This document shows positions 15,974 through 24,186 of a stretch of DNA of 29,957 nt, piece by piece. Positions within the stretch are counted from its first letter, which is position 1, and every line of letters starts with the position of its first letter. The position numbers and the translations under genes were made by a program. Source of the DNA: a virus; the IMG/VR virus record IMGVR_UViG_3300042111_000204, positions 1 through 29,957 of that record. One strand, written 5' to 3'. Below the pieces are notes generated by a model that saw only the letters and a list, made by a program, of their open reading frames with translations, did not search any database and was not told the origin of the DNA.

Positions 15974-17419
15974 TCAAAAAACCCCGCCGTCGAGGCTCGT
16001 TGCCCACGCGATCGTGTCAGACGACGCAGTGTACAACAAAATCCCGTCGGCGGACCCACCGCCATCAAGCGCGGTGTACGTGTCGACTGCGTTCGCCACG
16101 AGAACGCTGCCCTTCGGAGCGGACGTCAATGCCGTGCCGCCCTTCGCGACCGAGATGGCCGTCGCGTTCCACGTCCCGGTGCTCACCGTCCCGAGCGTCG
16201 TGATTGACGACTGCCCGGCGTAGGTCGAGGCAATGTCGATCGAGTCCGAGTTCGCCGTGATGCGGTCGGCGGTCCCGACGACATTCAGCGTGTTCGCCGA
16301 CTTTGTGAGCCCGTCGCCGGCAACGACCTGCCCGGCACCGGAGAACTGCGCAAATGCGAGCGACGTTGTCCCAAGCGTGATCGTGCCGTCGGTCGTGAGA
16401 ACCCACCCCGAGTCGGCATTCGTTGTGCCTTCTTCGATAAACACAAAGGCACCCGGCGACACTTCGTCCGCCGAGTCGAAGTCGGTCGCCCTCACCGCCG
16501 CACCGGACGCCTGCACGACGTAGATGCCGTTCTGCGACCCGGTCGTCTGGTTCTTTACCAAGACGCGATCGCCTGTCGCGAGCGTCACGCCGTCGATGAC
16601 GTCGCCGTTCTCAAGTGCGCTCGACAGATCGACGTTCGCCGTTGTTGCGACGCGAGCCGACTGCTTCACGTCGAGGCCGCTCCTTGCGGCATCCACGTAT
16701 TGTTTATTCACCCCGTCGGTCGGGTCGACTGGCGACGCTACGTTCGTAAGCCGCTGCGAGTTCATCGACACCGACGCAGTCGGGGAGGCCATCTGGTCGA
16801 GCCTGCTTGACCGAACCCCGGTGTCGAAGTCGCTGATGTCTGACTTGGTGATCGCGAGCAGAGTCTTGACCGACGAAGCCGACAAGTCTTCGGGATCACC
16901 AGTGCCGGCCGAGGCCCGCCCCTTGATTGTCGCCGTCGCCATGTTGGCGAGTTTCGCGTTCGTCACCGCGTCGTTGGCGATCGTAGCCGTGATCGAGGTT
17001 GAGCCAGACCCTGTCACGTCGCCAGAGATCGTGATGCTCTGATTGCCGGTGATGTAGTTCTGAGCCTTGACGTATGCAGTCGTGGCGACTGTCGTTGAGT
17101 TGTCCGACGTTGCGGGGGTAGTGGCAGTCGCCGAGGCACCCAGAGACACGGTGCTCGAATAGGTCACGCCGCCGGAGAACGTGTACGTGCCGGCCGCCGT
17201 CTGCGTCAGTGAGTTCGACAGGCCGAGGTAGGCGCCTGGTCCGGCGACTGCGACGATCGACGTGGCCGTTCCGAACTCGCCGGAAGACCCAAAGCCGTAA
17301 TAGAGGATGCCGCCGCCGGCGTCAGACTCGTTGTAGGCGAGTTCCGCGTTCGCAAGGCTCGCGGGCGATCCGGCCGAGCCGCCTGCTGCACGCCGCTTGA
17401 TCCTGATTGTCGCTGGCAT
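15974..17419 (-). CDS. Tail fibre protein
   Basis: 481 residues. The N-terminus 'ATIRIKRRAAGGSAGSPASL' with 'NAELAYNESDAGGGILYYG' is the same kind of fibre-base domain as in the next gene. The middle includes 'SQRLTNVASPVDPTDGVNKQ' followed by YVD, a widespread phage-fibre motif, and 'NGDVIDGVTLATGDRVLVKN'. The C-terminus carries 'GTWNATAISVAKGGTALTS', another common fibre motif. The ATG is at 17419 and the next fibre starts 3 nt downstream. Confidence 0.88.
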   Translation of the reverse strand: MPATIRIKRRAAGGSAGSPASLANAELAYNESDAGGGILYYGFGSSGEFGTATSIVAVAGPGAYLGLSNSLTQTAAGTYTFSGGVTYSSTVSLGASATATTPATSDNSTTVATTAYVKAQNYITGNQSITISGDVTGSGSTSITATIANDAVTNAKLANMATATIKGRASAGTGDPEDLSASSVKTLLAITKSDISDFDTGVRSSRLDQMASPTASVSMNSQRLTNVASPVDPTDGVNKQYVDAARSGLDVKQSARVATTANVDLSSALENGDVIDGVTLATGDRVLVKNQTTGSQNGIYVVQASGAAVRATDFDSADEVSPGAFVFIEEGTTNADSGWVLTTDGTITLGTTSLAFAQFSGAGQVVAGDGLTKSANTLNVVGTADRITANSDSIDIASTYAGQSSITTLGTVSTGTWNATAISVAKGGTALTSAPKGSVLVANAVDTYTALDGGGSADGILLYTASSDTIAWATSLDGGVF

Positions 17420-17435
17420 TGTTCAACTTTCTCTA

Positions 17436-17804
17436 CTAGAAGGCGCCGCCGTCGGTTAGGTTCGCGTCTGCGTAGTCAGTCCAAGCAGTTCCGTCGAATC
17501 GCAGCACATCTCCTGACGTTGCAGAATTAATTGTGACATCCAAGAGTTCCGCCAGATAAGAGACGCCGCCGGCGGGACCAGCCGGCCCAGCGGGACCAGC
17601 CGGCCCGAATCCGCCGATCACAGAGGCCTGCACGGACTCGCCGGCGGCCTGCACGGACACCGCCTGCTGCTGCAATGCGACTGACACCTGCCCGCCAGAG
17701 ACGGCATACCCAGACTGAGAGCCGGACACAACGGCCTCGACTCGTCCTCCCGAGACGGAGGCTGATATTGAGCCGCCCGAGACAACAGCGTTCACGCTGC
17801 TCAT
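17436..17804 (-). CDS. Short collagen-like tail protein
   Basis: 122 residues. The first half is a degenerate repeat of VSGG ('VVSGGSISASVSGG', 'VVSGSQSGYAVSGG'). A short collagen-like run GPAGPAGPAGPAG follows, then 'YLAELLDVTI' and 'GDVLRFDGTAW', the tail-fibre L-DV-GD-L-DG-W motif. It probably forms a trimeric stalk linking fibre and baseplate. The ATG at 17804 overlaps the previous stop as ATGA; a longer frame upstream lacks support. Confidence 0.8.
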   Translation of the reverse strand: MSSVNAVVSGGSISASVSGGRVEAVVSGSQSGYAVSGGQVSVALQQQAVSVQAAGESVQASVIGGFGPAGPAGPAGPAGGVSYLAELLDVTINSATSGDVLRFDGTAWTDYADANLTDGGAF

Positions 17805-18121
17805 CGAGTTACCTCGACGTGACCAGAGAGCACAGTCCTCTTGATGCCGCCCGGGGCCGTCCATTCCAGCCGCCACCCGTGCGTGCCGACTCGAAGTGCC
17901 GATGTCTGCGTGTCTGTCATGGACAGAGACACGACGCCGGCCGTCGCGTTCGCGATGCTCGCGGTCATCGAGCCGGTCGTCACGCCGGAGATCGGCGACG
18001 TCAGGTATGCGGCGACCGTGTGCGACGCGACGCTCACGTCGAAGTCGACGGTCGTGCCAAACGAGTCGCCGCGACGCAGAGATAGATTCAGGAGTCCCGG
18101 CAGTTGGCTATACGTGCCCAT
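17801..18121 (-). CDS. Beta-rich tail accessory protein
   Basis: 106 residues, paralogous in pattern to 12516-12866: 'LSLRRGDSFGTTVDFDVS' early, 'VVSLSMTDTQTSAL' and 'WRLEWTAPGGIKRTVLSG' late. It is probably a beta-sandwich adaptor in the baseplate or fibre. The ATG at 18121 overlaps the previous stop (TGATG) and has GGAG 5 nt upstream. Confidence 0.75.
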   Translation of the reverse strand: MGTYSQLPGLLNLSLRRGDSFGTTVDFDVSVASHTVAAYLTSPISGVTTGSMTASIANATAGVVSLSMTDTQTSALRVGTHGWRLEWTAPGGIKRTVLSGHVEVTR

Positions 18122-18360
18122 CACTGCTCCTTTTTGACCTGCGGCTGAAGCGCATAGAGAAGCCGCGTCTGCTCTTGCACGGCCTCGGCTATTTCTTTCT
18201 GTGACTCCGCGATCGTCTTGAGAAAGGCGCTGTGTTGCTCAACGAGCGGCAAAATCATGTCGTGACGAATCACGAACAACAAAACCATCGCGAACAAGGT
18301 TGGAAGACCCCAACGCTCCAGAATCGTCTTGACCGCGTCCGACACGTCGGTGCCGCTCAT
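18121..18360 (-). CDS. Small membrane protein with coiled coil
   Basis: 79 residues. One transmembrane segment ('LPTLFAMVLLFVIRHDMILP', about 19-38) is followed by a heptad-like helix ('FLKTIAESQKEIAEAVQEQT') and a charged end. The layout recalls XhlA/hemolysin-type lysis accessory proteins. No family is certain. The ATG at 18360 overlaps the preceding stop as ATGA. Confidence 0.65.
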   Translation of the reverse strand: MSGTDVSDAVKTILERWGLPTLFAMVLLFVIRHDMILPLVEQHSAFLKTIAESQKEIAEAVQEQTRLLYALQPQVKKEQ

Positions 18361-18725
18361 TGAGTGAGGCCTTTCTTCCATCGTTTCAGCGTCGCCCGGT
18401 TCGCGCGAGACTCGAAGAACCATTCGAGGATTCTCTGGATCACGTAGTGAAGCACGGGAGACACGAGAATCCAGAACAGAGGCCCGAACTTTGCTTCATC
18501 GCCCGTGTACAGGAGGCAATAAGACCGCTTGATGTCCTGCGACCAAGCGGCTTCCAGCACCTCGCACTCCTTGGAGCCCTGCGAGACGTGAGCACACAGA
18601 TCGAGTGGACACTGCTCAATGGCGATGAGCACCATGTCTCCGACGCGTTCCCGGCCGAGAAGTTGTCGGCGGAAAAACGGAAGGTCTTTCCAGATACTCT
18701 CAGCGAGTTCGTCGATGGTCTGCAT
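18357..18725 (-). CDS. Membrane-associated hypothetical protein
   Basis: 122 residues. The first half is soluble ('MQTIDELAESIWKDLPFFRR'). The second half has a hydrophobic segment ('FGPLFWILVSPVLHYVIQRI', about 80-105) followed by a basic tail ending KKGLTQ. The ATG at 18725 overlaps the lipoprotein gene by 26 nt and has no clear Shine-Dalgarno, so it may depend on coupling. Function is unknown; it sits in the membrane/lysis-like cluster. Confidence 0.65.
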   Translation of the reverse strand: MQTIDELAESIWKDLPFFRRQLLGRERVGDMVLIAIEQCPLDLCAHVSQGSKECEVLEAAWSQDIKRSYCLLYTGDEAKFGPLFWILVSPVLHYVIQRILEWFFESRANRATLKRWKKGLTQ

Positions 18726-18981
18726 GCTTGCACTTGCAGGTATCGGGGCAGGGGCACGAGACAACCGCGAGTCCGTCTCCGGATCGAACCTTGCCGGGCG
18801 GCAGGCCGTTTTTGCCGCACTCACCGCAGCACTCGGTCGGCTTTGGCTTTTGATTCTTCGCCCGCACGGCCGCGTATGCCGCCTCGGCAAAGCACTCTCC
18901 GAGCCGCTCTTGGTCGACAGCATTTGGACGCGAGCATCCGCATGCCAGAGCGAGCACAATCGCTGCGACGACGAACTTCAC
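18700..18981 (-). CDS. Cysteine-rich lipoprotein
   Basis: 93 residues. The signal peptide MKFVVAAIVLALACGC ends in a lipobox-like sequence. The mature part has ECCGECGKNG and 'VVSCPCPDTCKCKHADH', giving several Cys pairs that could bind metal or form disulfides. It may be an outer-surface or spanin-like protein, or a phage-encoded envelope lipoprotein. The ATG at 18981 overlaps the peptidase stop as ATGA. Confidence 0.7.
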   Translation of the reverse strand: MKFVVAAIVLALACGCSRPNAVDQERLGECFAEAAYAAVRAKNQKPKPTECCGECGKNGLPPGKVRSGDGLAVVSCPCPDTCKCKHADHRRTR

Positions 18982-19892
18982 AGCACGCCTCCAGTCCAGT
19001 CGTCCGGAAGCCGCCTCGCCGGAAAGCCGTCATAGTTCGACAGAGCGAAACTATCACCCTGCCCGAGCATGCGGTCGAGAACGTCCGCATCGACCCAGAA
19101 CGTCGATCCTCGAAACGGCGTCGGCATGTCGTCGGGGTAGTGGCTTCCTGAGTTCGAGTTTGGACCCCACGAGTTCCAGATCAGGCCTCCCGGCCTCTTG
19201 CCGTGTCTCAGGCCTATCGCGGCCATGCAGTGCATCCATTGGCCGCGAGGCCGACAGAATCCGTCGGAGTCCCTCGTGAAAGTAAAGCCGACGTTGCTGC
19301 ATATCGACACTGGATACCCCGACCCCAAAGCCTTGCTGTACTCGGCAAAATCTCGCACAAGACTCGTCTCTCGAATGAGACGCTGCTTCGCGTACGGCTC
19401 GAACTCGTCGGGCACGCCGGTGTCACCCCATGACTTCTCACGCTGCGCCGAGTACGACTCAAACTTTTTGCCGCCGTAGTCGACGTCGTAGTGCAGGACA
19501 CCCCAGTTCATCACGGCCTTGCAGGCCGCGGCGCCAAAAGAACCATCGGAAAGACCCGCTCTCGCGCGCCCTCTCGCCTCCACGCGGCTAAATGCATACA
19601 CGGACGCTTCGAGAATCCGACCACGCCAGTCTTCCGGCTCTCCGTGGATCACAATCTCCGTCGACGCCAACGCGTCTCCGCATCCGGCGTACCCATGGCC
19701 GACGCAACTGCCGATGCCCTGAGCGACGCGGCTGTAGTTCGGCGAGACCTTCAGGAGCGGCACGTACAGGAGCACGTCTCTCGCCGTGTCCGAAGAAGAC
19801 GGCATCGCGGATGAGATCGTCGGGTACCGCAGCCGCGAGACGAATCGCTCCGTCTCAGCGGGGTGTGGCACCCAGCCTTGGAGTCGAGACAT
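18978..19892 (-). CDS. Papain-fold (C1A-like) cysteine peptidase
   Basis: 304 residues. All four papain-type active-site elements are visible in order: Gln58 in AQGIGSCVGHG, Cys63 in the same motif, His221 in QWMHCMAAIG and Asn240 in IWNSWG. There is no signal peptide and no cell-wall-binding module. Papain-like peptidases are not the usual endolysin type. Possible roles are peptidoglycan cross-link cleavage in a host with an unusual wall, virion processing, or attack on host proteins. The ATG at 19892 has GGGGAGG 8 nt upstream. Neighbours are membrane proteins and a lipoprotein. Confidence 0.82.
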   Translation of the reverse strand: MSRLQGWVPHPAETERFVSRLRYPTISSAMPSSSDTARDVLLYVPLLKVSPNYSRVAQGIGSCVGHGYAGCGDALASTEIVIHGEPEDWRGRILEASVYAFSRVEARGRARAGLSDGSFGAAACKAVMNWGVLHYDVDYGGKKFESYSAQREKSWGDTGVPDEFEPYAKQRLIRETSLVRDFAEYSKALGSGYPVSICSNVGFTFTRDSDGFCRPRGQWMHCMAAIGLRHGKRPGGLIWNSWGPNSNSGSHYPDDMPTPFRGSTFWVDADVLDRMLGQGDSFALSNYDGFPARRLPDDWTGGVL

Positions 19893-19895
19893 GCT

Positions 19896-20360
19896 CTAGC
19901 CCTCCCCGAGGCCAGCCCACGCAATCGCCTCGAACGCCTCAGCCGCTCGCTCTCTCACGTCTGGCGTGAGTGGCCGGTTTTCTTTCCCGACGGCGTGAGT
20001 GATGACGTCCGACACAGCCTCGGCGAGCCCTTCGTACTTGCCCGGCTCGTTTTCTGCGAGGCTTTTCCAGACGAACTGCAAGATCGCGACGTGCACCGCG
20101 CGTAGAGACTCGGTGCTCTGCATCAAGGGCTCGCTCTGCCCGCCGTCTCGCCGTGTGACGTTCGCGGCGCTCTGGTAGATAGTCCTGAGCCAGAGCCTGT
20201 CGGCGATGCTCATCGTCCTCGCGATCTTGAGAACCGGCGTTGCCACGGTTTGCATCTCCGATAGAGGGGCCACGATCGGCGGCTTCGGCCGCGGAATCTG
20301 CACGACGCCGCTCGCGTAGACGAGAAGCAACCCGGCGACGACGAGCCGAACCAACTTCAT
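19896..20360 (-). CDS. Membrane-anchored hypothetical protein
   Basis: 154 residues. An N-terminal hydrophobic segment ('LVRLVVAGLLLVYASGVV') is followed by a Pro-rich linker 'PRPKPPIVAP' and a helical soluble domain of about 110 residues. I recognise no family. It fits a single-span anchor with an extracytoplasmic domain. It starts by ATGA overlap with the gene at 20357 and ends 3 nt before the peptidase, so it belongs to the same module. Confidence 0.68.
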   Translation of the reverse strand: MKLVRLVVAGLLLVYASGVVQIPRPKPPIVAPLSEMQTVATPVLKIARTMSIADRLWLRTIYQSAANVTRRDGGQSEPLMQSTESLRAVHVAILQFVWKSLAENEPGKYEGLAEAVSDVITHAVGKENRPLTPDVRERAAEAFEAIAWAGLGEG

Positions 20361-20587
20361 TTCGCGGTCTCCAGAAGCACCGCGAGCAACTGCTGGCAGA
20401 GCGAGACGCCGCTCTTGCTGCCGGCGGCCTGCAACCGCCTCGCAATGCCGATGACAGCGACGGCGTCGTCCTGCTGGCTCGCCGACTTGCGGCTTCCGAG
20501 CCAAGTCACGACAGACGCGACGTTCGGCCAAGCGACGATCACGGCGCCGACGACTCCGGCCAGAACTCTGAGCGTGTTCTCAGTCAT
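20357..20587 (-). CDS. Small membrane protein
   Basis: 76 residues with one hydrophobic segment near the N-terminus ('LRVLAGVVGAVIVAWPNVAS', about 6-30), then 'GSRKSASQQDDAVAVIGIAR' and a short helix. It could be a holin-like protein, but the single span and lack of a signature leave this open. The ATG at 20587 overlaps the previous stop as ATGA. Confidence 0.65.
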   Translation of the reverse strand: MTENTLRVLAGVVGAVIVAWPNVASVVTWLGSRKSASQQDDAVAVIGIARRLQAAGSKSGVSLCQQLLAVLLETAK

Positions 20588-20859
20588 GCCTTCTCGATCC
20601 TCTCTGCAAGCCATCGGACAAGAGCCGCGCCCTCGTCTGAGCGAAGCACGGCCGAGACGTGCCGGACGAACTCGTCGTCGAGGCTTGTGTCTGTCTTCGA
20701 GGCGAGCCACTCGCATGCGTCGGCGACGATCACCGATCGCCTGTGCGGGTCATCGGTCGCCAGAAACGACTGGATGTAGGTCGCAGCGGGCGACCACTCC
20801 TGAAGCAGGCGAATCTTTTCCCAGATCGATACCTTGGGAATGAAAGTCTTGTCGTCCAT
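20584..20859 (-). CDS. Hypothetical protein
   Basis: 91 residues, mostly helical and acidic ('VSIWEKIRLLQEWSPAATYI', 'DEFVRHVSAVLRSDEGAALV'). The family is unknown. The ATG at 20859 has a strong GGAGGAGC upstream. It is the first gene of the membrane/peptidase module, 45 nt after the HTH protein stop. Confidence 0.7.
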   Translation of the reverse strand: MDDKTFIPKVSIWEKIRLLQEWSPAATYIQSFLATDDPHRRSVIVADACEWLASKTDTSLDDEFVRHVSAVLRSDEGAALVRWLAERIEKA

Positions 20860-20904
20860 GGATGCGCTCCTCCTGAGTGCAACATCCATGCTATCGGTCT
20901 AGGT

Positions 20905-21297
20905 TTATCCACCCGAAGTGTCGGCGAGGTCTTCGATTGACGGAGAATCGTCGCCGGACGACGTCACTCGGAACGACGACTCCGAGATGATCGGTACTTC
21001 AAACTGCGGAGTCGATTGCCCCACTCGCCGCCTCTCTCGCTCTTCGTCGCTCCACGTCGCCTGAAAGGCGAGGCATTTCTCGCGTATCTCCTCCTCCGTA
21101 GGCAGATAGGCCTTGCGGTGTCCTGTCTTGGAGCCGTGCCAAGACTCTCGCGGCGGCAGCCCGAGGGCTTTCCGTGTAACGTCGCAGCGGTCCGCGCTGA
21201 TCTTCAGCGTCTCGGCAATGATCCGGGTGGGAGTCCCGGCGAGCCACATCGAGGAGAATGTGGCAGTGCAAACTTCAATCTGGTTTTTCTTCGTCAT
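20905..21297 (-). CDS. HTH DNA-binding protein (paralogue of 23917-24186)
   Basis: 130 residues. The N-terminal helix-turn-helix reads 'AGTPTRIIAETLKISADRCD'. It is followed by 'EEIREKCLAFQATWSDEERE' and RRRVGQ, a conserved tail (Trp-Ser-x-Glu-Glu-Arg-x-x-Arg) found in small phage regulators. It shares both parts with the gene at 23917-24186. The C-terminus is acidic and Ser-rich. The two flank the glycosylation cluster and may regulate it; this is inference. The ATG at 21297 overlaps the glycosyltransferase stop. Confidence 0.78.
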   Translation of the reverse strand: MTKKNQIEVCTATFSSMWLAGTPTRIIAETLKISADRCDVTRKALGLPPRESWHGSKTGHRKAYLPTEEEIREKCLAFQATWSDEERERRRVGQSTPQFEVPIISESSFRVTSSGDDSPSIEDLADTSGG

Positions 21298-22159
21298 CTT
21301 GGGGAAGCCAGAACGAAACCACCCGCTGGGATGGGTTCAGGTAACATTCCCCGCCGCACGTTTGCCAATGCGAGACATGCTCGCAGTCCCCGCCCTTGTA
21401 CTCGCCGCGGAGATAGTTCTCCGTCCTGTAGACCGCGAGTTGGCCGAATGCGGAGTTCACACGCACCGGCGGCGACCCCACGGGTGGGTGCCACAGGTGG
21501 AACCACCGCATGTCGAGATGCTCCCTCCACCACGTCCACCGGCACGCGAACGCGTCGTACTGGCACGCCTCGCGTCGAAACCAGTGCGGCGGCCCCCACT
21601 CGCACCACGAGTACGCGGCCATCCCGGCGGCACTCGCGTACGCCGGGTCCGCGAGGTGGCCCACCGTGTTCATCACGCCGTCAATCGACCAGCCGCCCCA
21701 AGGGTCCGTGTCGAACACGATCGTGATGTCGAAGTCATTTGCGTGCTCGCGAACCCAGTCGCGACATGCGTTGCGGTACTCCGCCAACGCGATCGTCCTC
21801 TCGGCGGCCTTCGTGAAATTCAAGTGGGGTCGCCCGTTCGTCGTCGACACAACAGAGAGCCATTCGTTCTCTATTGCTGCTTGCTTCAGGAACTCGGCAG
21901 TACCATCGCTGGAGTCGTTCTCGAAGATGAAAACCTTGGCCTCTCGAAACTTGCTCGCTGTCGCAGCCACGCGGGCCATCGTGAGAGGCAGCCACGGCAT
22001 CGCGTTTCGGCAGATCGCCGTCAGGCAGACCCGCATCGAGGCCGCCGCTTCTTTGCCGGCCTGCACCCTCGACTCATACTCGCCGGCAAACTCCTCGTCC
22101 GGAGGAAGAAGCGAGTCCGGGTCGTGCTCTCGGACGTCGTCGAACGTCACCGTTGGCAT
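21275..22159 (-). CDS. Glycosyltransferase, GT-A (GT2/CAP59-like)
   Basis: 294 residues. Motifs are 'AKVFIFENDSSDGTAEFLKQ' (nucleotide-sugar binding, ENDSSDGT 80-87), 'LAEYRNACRDWV' and a DxD in ITIVFDTDPWGGW (150-152). This layout matches CAP59-type mannosyltransferases and related viral enzymes. The ATG at 22159 has GGAG 8 nt upstream and overlaps the previous gene by 13 nt; longer starts are unsupported. It is the last of three consecutive glycosyltransferases. Confidence 0.82.
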   Translation of the reverse strand: MPTVTFDDVREHDPDSLLPPDEEFAGEYESRVQAGKEAAASMRVCLTAICRNAMPWLPLTMARVAATASKFREAKVFIFENDSSDGTAEFLKQAAIENEWLSVVSTTNGRPHLNFTKAAERTIALAEYRNACRDWVREHANDFDITIVFDTDPWGGWSIDGVMNTVGHLADPAYASAAGMAAYSWCEWGPPHWFRREACQYDAFACRWTWWREHLDMRWFHLWHPPVGSPPVRVNSAFGQLAVYRTENYLRGEYKGGDCEHVSHWQTCGGECYLNPSQRVVSFWLPQDDEEKPD

Positions 22160-22824
22160 CGAAGCGTCTCCACGATCTCGCCGCCGACGTAGGTCGGCAC
22201 GTCCCCGCACCAGTCGTGCGTCAGCACTAACCCGGTGACGGCCAGTCCGGTGAGGTGCGGGTATCCGTACTTTCCAAACGCAGACGGGCGGTCTGGCCTC
22301 TCGAAACCGTCGTGATGGTGCGTTGTTCTGATATCGATTGCCGGGTCAATGACCTCGATGCCGCTCGATGCCGCCCAGCCGATAACCCGCTGGTCGCAGC
22401 CGTTGTGGCCGAGAGGAATCGCGTCTTCCATGTGCGGAATTCTGTCCCCGACGAACACCCACGAGTCTTGAGAGCCAGAGAACAGTCGTTCTTCGTGATG
22501 GTGCCCGATTAGGCGAGGGCTGCACGCATTCTCCCACCGAGTCAACGCGATGAGCCGTCCGGGTTCTGCGATCTTTGCGAGCATGTCGCAGCCTTCGTCG
22601 AACGTGATGTCCGTATTCGCCACCACGCAGGGCACGTCCCGGCAGCGTGTCGCGGCGAGGTCGAACAGGTCGGCGAAAGTTCGCCGGCTTTTGGTGCCGT
22701 CGAGGTACACGCACGCGTCAAGTAAGCCGCATGACTCGTTGACCCGCCTCGCGTGCCGCAACTCCCGCAGCCTCTTCGGATCGCTTGGCTCGTACCACTG
22801 CGAGATCAGTATCAAGACGCCCAC
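22147..22824 (-). CDS. Glycosyltransferase-like protein
   Basis: 225 residues. 'ISQWYEPSDPKRLRELRHAR' and 'VVANTDITFDEGCDML' (70-82) match a family of viral and phage glycosyltransferase-like proteins with an NxD in place of DxD. 'GHNGCDQRVIGWAASSGIEV' and 'DIRTTHHHDG' look like acceptor-site elements. The GTG at 22824 overlaps the previous gene by 13 nt; a TTG five codons on is an alternative. It acts with its neighbours, substrate unknown. Confidence 0.75.
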   Translation of the reverse strand: MGVLILISQWYEPSDPKRLRELRHARRVNESCGLLDACVYLDGTKSRRTFADLFDLAATRCRDVPCVVANTDITFDEGCDMLAKIAEPGRLIALTRWENACSPRLIGHHHEERLFSGSQDSWVFVGDRIPHMEDAIPLGHNGCDQRVIGWAASSGIEVIDPAIDIRTTHHHDGFERPDRPSAFGKYGYPHLTGLAVTGLVLTHDWCGDVPTYVGGEIVETLRCQR

Positions 22825-23384
22825 CCCCTAACCGCGGCGAGTTGGTCTGGCATGCCGCACGCATGCCGAAAGAACGGCTCGATCTCCGGCGGAGAACCGC
22901 TCCAGCAGTTCCACCTTTCTGGAAGTACGTGCGTTGCGATCCGTCTTCGCTCCATGACTCGATGTACGGCGGCCTGCTCCCACCAGCGGTGATGCACGCA
23001 GTCGTCCTCCATCGCGGCGGCGACGAGACTTGGCAACATGCCGCCCCGAAGAACCCACACTCCCGTGTTGAGGTGATCCGGGTTCGGGTGCATGACCATG
23101 GCCTGCTCGCATTCAGCAGGAACCTCGTCAAACACGCTGACGCCCATCGCGAGATCACACACCACCACGTCCGTGTCGAGCCACAACACCTCGTCATGGA
23201 TCGCCAACGCCTCGGCAATCCAGATCAGTTTCTCCCAAGCAGGAGGCCGGGACGTCCACGACTCGCTGAACCCGTAGCACATCACGCCTATCGACGATGC
23301 GTATCGCTGGATTCGCGGCCATGTGATGTCGGCCATCGCCCGCCAGCGATCACCGATGGCGCCGGTGACGACTGCTCGTGTCAT
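22812..23384 (-). CDS. Small glycosyltransferase (GT-A fold)
   Basis: 190 residues, short for the fold. DxD lies in 'DEVLWLDTDVVVCDLAMG' (70-72). 'HPNPDHLNTGVWVLRGG' carries the N-x-G-x-W/F acceptor element, and 'HHRWWEQAAVHRV' follows as in GT34/GT8-like enzymes. The ATG at 23384 overlaps the methyltransferase stop as ATGA. It probably extends a short glycan with the other two enzymes. Confidence 0.8.
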   Translation of the reverse strand: MTRAVVTGAIGDRWRAMADITWPRIQRYASSIGVMCYGFSESWTSRPPAWEKLIWIAEALAIHDEVLWLDTDVVVCDLAMGVSVFDEVPAECEQAMVMHPNPDHLNTGVWVLRGGMLPSLVAAAMEDDCVHHRWWEQAAVHRVMERRRIATHVLPERWNCWSGSPPEIEPFFRHACGMPDQLAAVRGWAS

Positions 23385-23941
23385 GGATTCTTACGGAGGA
23401 CGACTCCGCCGCTGTGCTGGCCGATGAGCGAGTGGAACCGCGGGTCGGCCGGAAGCAGGTCGATGGGGTGCGGCGACTGCCCCCAGCGGAAGTGCGCGTC
23501 CTCGATGACATAGAGTCCGCCCGGCGAGAGGGCATCCCAGAGCACGTTGAGCGACAACCACTGGTGCTCTGACAGGTGCGAGCCGTCGTCGATGATCACG
23601 TTCACAGGGTTAATGGCGGCGGCGAGCCGCGACAGACTCTCTCGGCTGCCTTGATCGCCCTGCACGAACCGAAAGCGAGGGCTGTTGATCTCGACGGTCG
23701 GGTTGATCAGGTCGAACCCAACGATCTCTGTCTCGGGCAGCCATTCCAGCCACGAGAGAATCGAGCCGCACGAGCCGTTGAAGTTCAGGTGCGTGCCGAT
23801 GCCGATTTCGCACAGACGCTTGATGTTGCGGCCAATTAGCGTCTCGTAATCGCGAGAGTACAGATGCCCGTGCCCGCACGTCCCCTTGTCGGAGCCGAGC
23901 CGATCGAAGATCGCCGTCAGCGAATCAGCGGTGGAGTCCAC
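23381..23941 (-). CDS. MycE/cephalosporin-hydroxylase-like methyltransferase
   Basis: 186 residues. 'GSDKGTCGHGHLYSRDYETL', 'CEIGIG' (motif I, 44-49), 'IVGFDLINP' (Asp77), 'VIIDDGSHLSEHQW' (115-127) and 'GGLYVIED' match the macrolide sugar O-methyltransferase/CmcI-like family. The family usually methylates deoxysugars and binds Mg through the DDGSH acidic residues. I chose the GTG at 23941 for its GAGGAG at 7-nt spacing; it overlaps the HTH gene by 25 nt. It likely caps a sugar added by the three glycosyltransferases. Confidence 0.85.
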   Translation of the reverse strand: MDSTADSLTAIFDRLGSDKGTCGHGHLYSRDYETLIGRNIKRLCEIGIGTHLNFNGSCGSILSWLEWLPETEIVGFDLINPTVEINSPRFRFVQGDQGSRESLSRLAAAINPVNVIIDDGSHLSEHQWLSLNVLWDALSPGGLYVIEDAHFRWGQSPHPIDLLPADPRFHSLIGQHSGGVVLRKNP

Positions 23942-24186
23942 TGCGTGCTCCTCTTGCCTCCGACCAGACGCCGGGCCTCCTCCTCCGGAGACCACGTCTC
24001 GCGGACCGCCTGAGCCCTCGCAGCGATCTCATCGGGATGCGGGTCGTCGTCGTCGGGGCCTTCCTCGATGAGGCCGATCGAGTCAGCGAGCCTCCGCACA
24101 GTCGACGGCTTGACCTGATGCGTCTTCGCGATCTGCGTGACCGTCGCCGTACCCCACACGAGCCGAAGTTCCTTCAGCGACATCAT
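23917..24186 (-). CDS. Small HTH DNA-binding protein
   Basis: 89 residues. The N-terminal HTH is 'ATVTQIAKTHQVKPSTVRRL'. The C-terminal part 'IAARAQAVRETWSPEEEARR' and RLVGGKR matches the Trp-Ser-x-Glu-Glu tail of the gene at 20905-21297. Tandem ATGs at 24186/24183 are preceded by GGAGG at 9 nt. It is the first gene after a strong hairpin, so it may begin a separate transcript covering the glycosylation cluster. Confidence 0.78.
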   Translation of the reverse strand: MMSLKELRLVWGTATVTQIAKTHQVKPSTVRRLADSIGLIEEGPDDDDPHPDEIAARAQAVRETWSPEEEARRLVGGKRSTQWTPPLIR

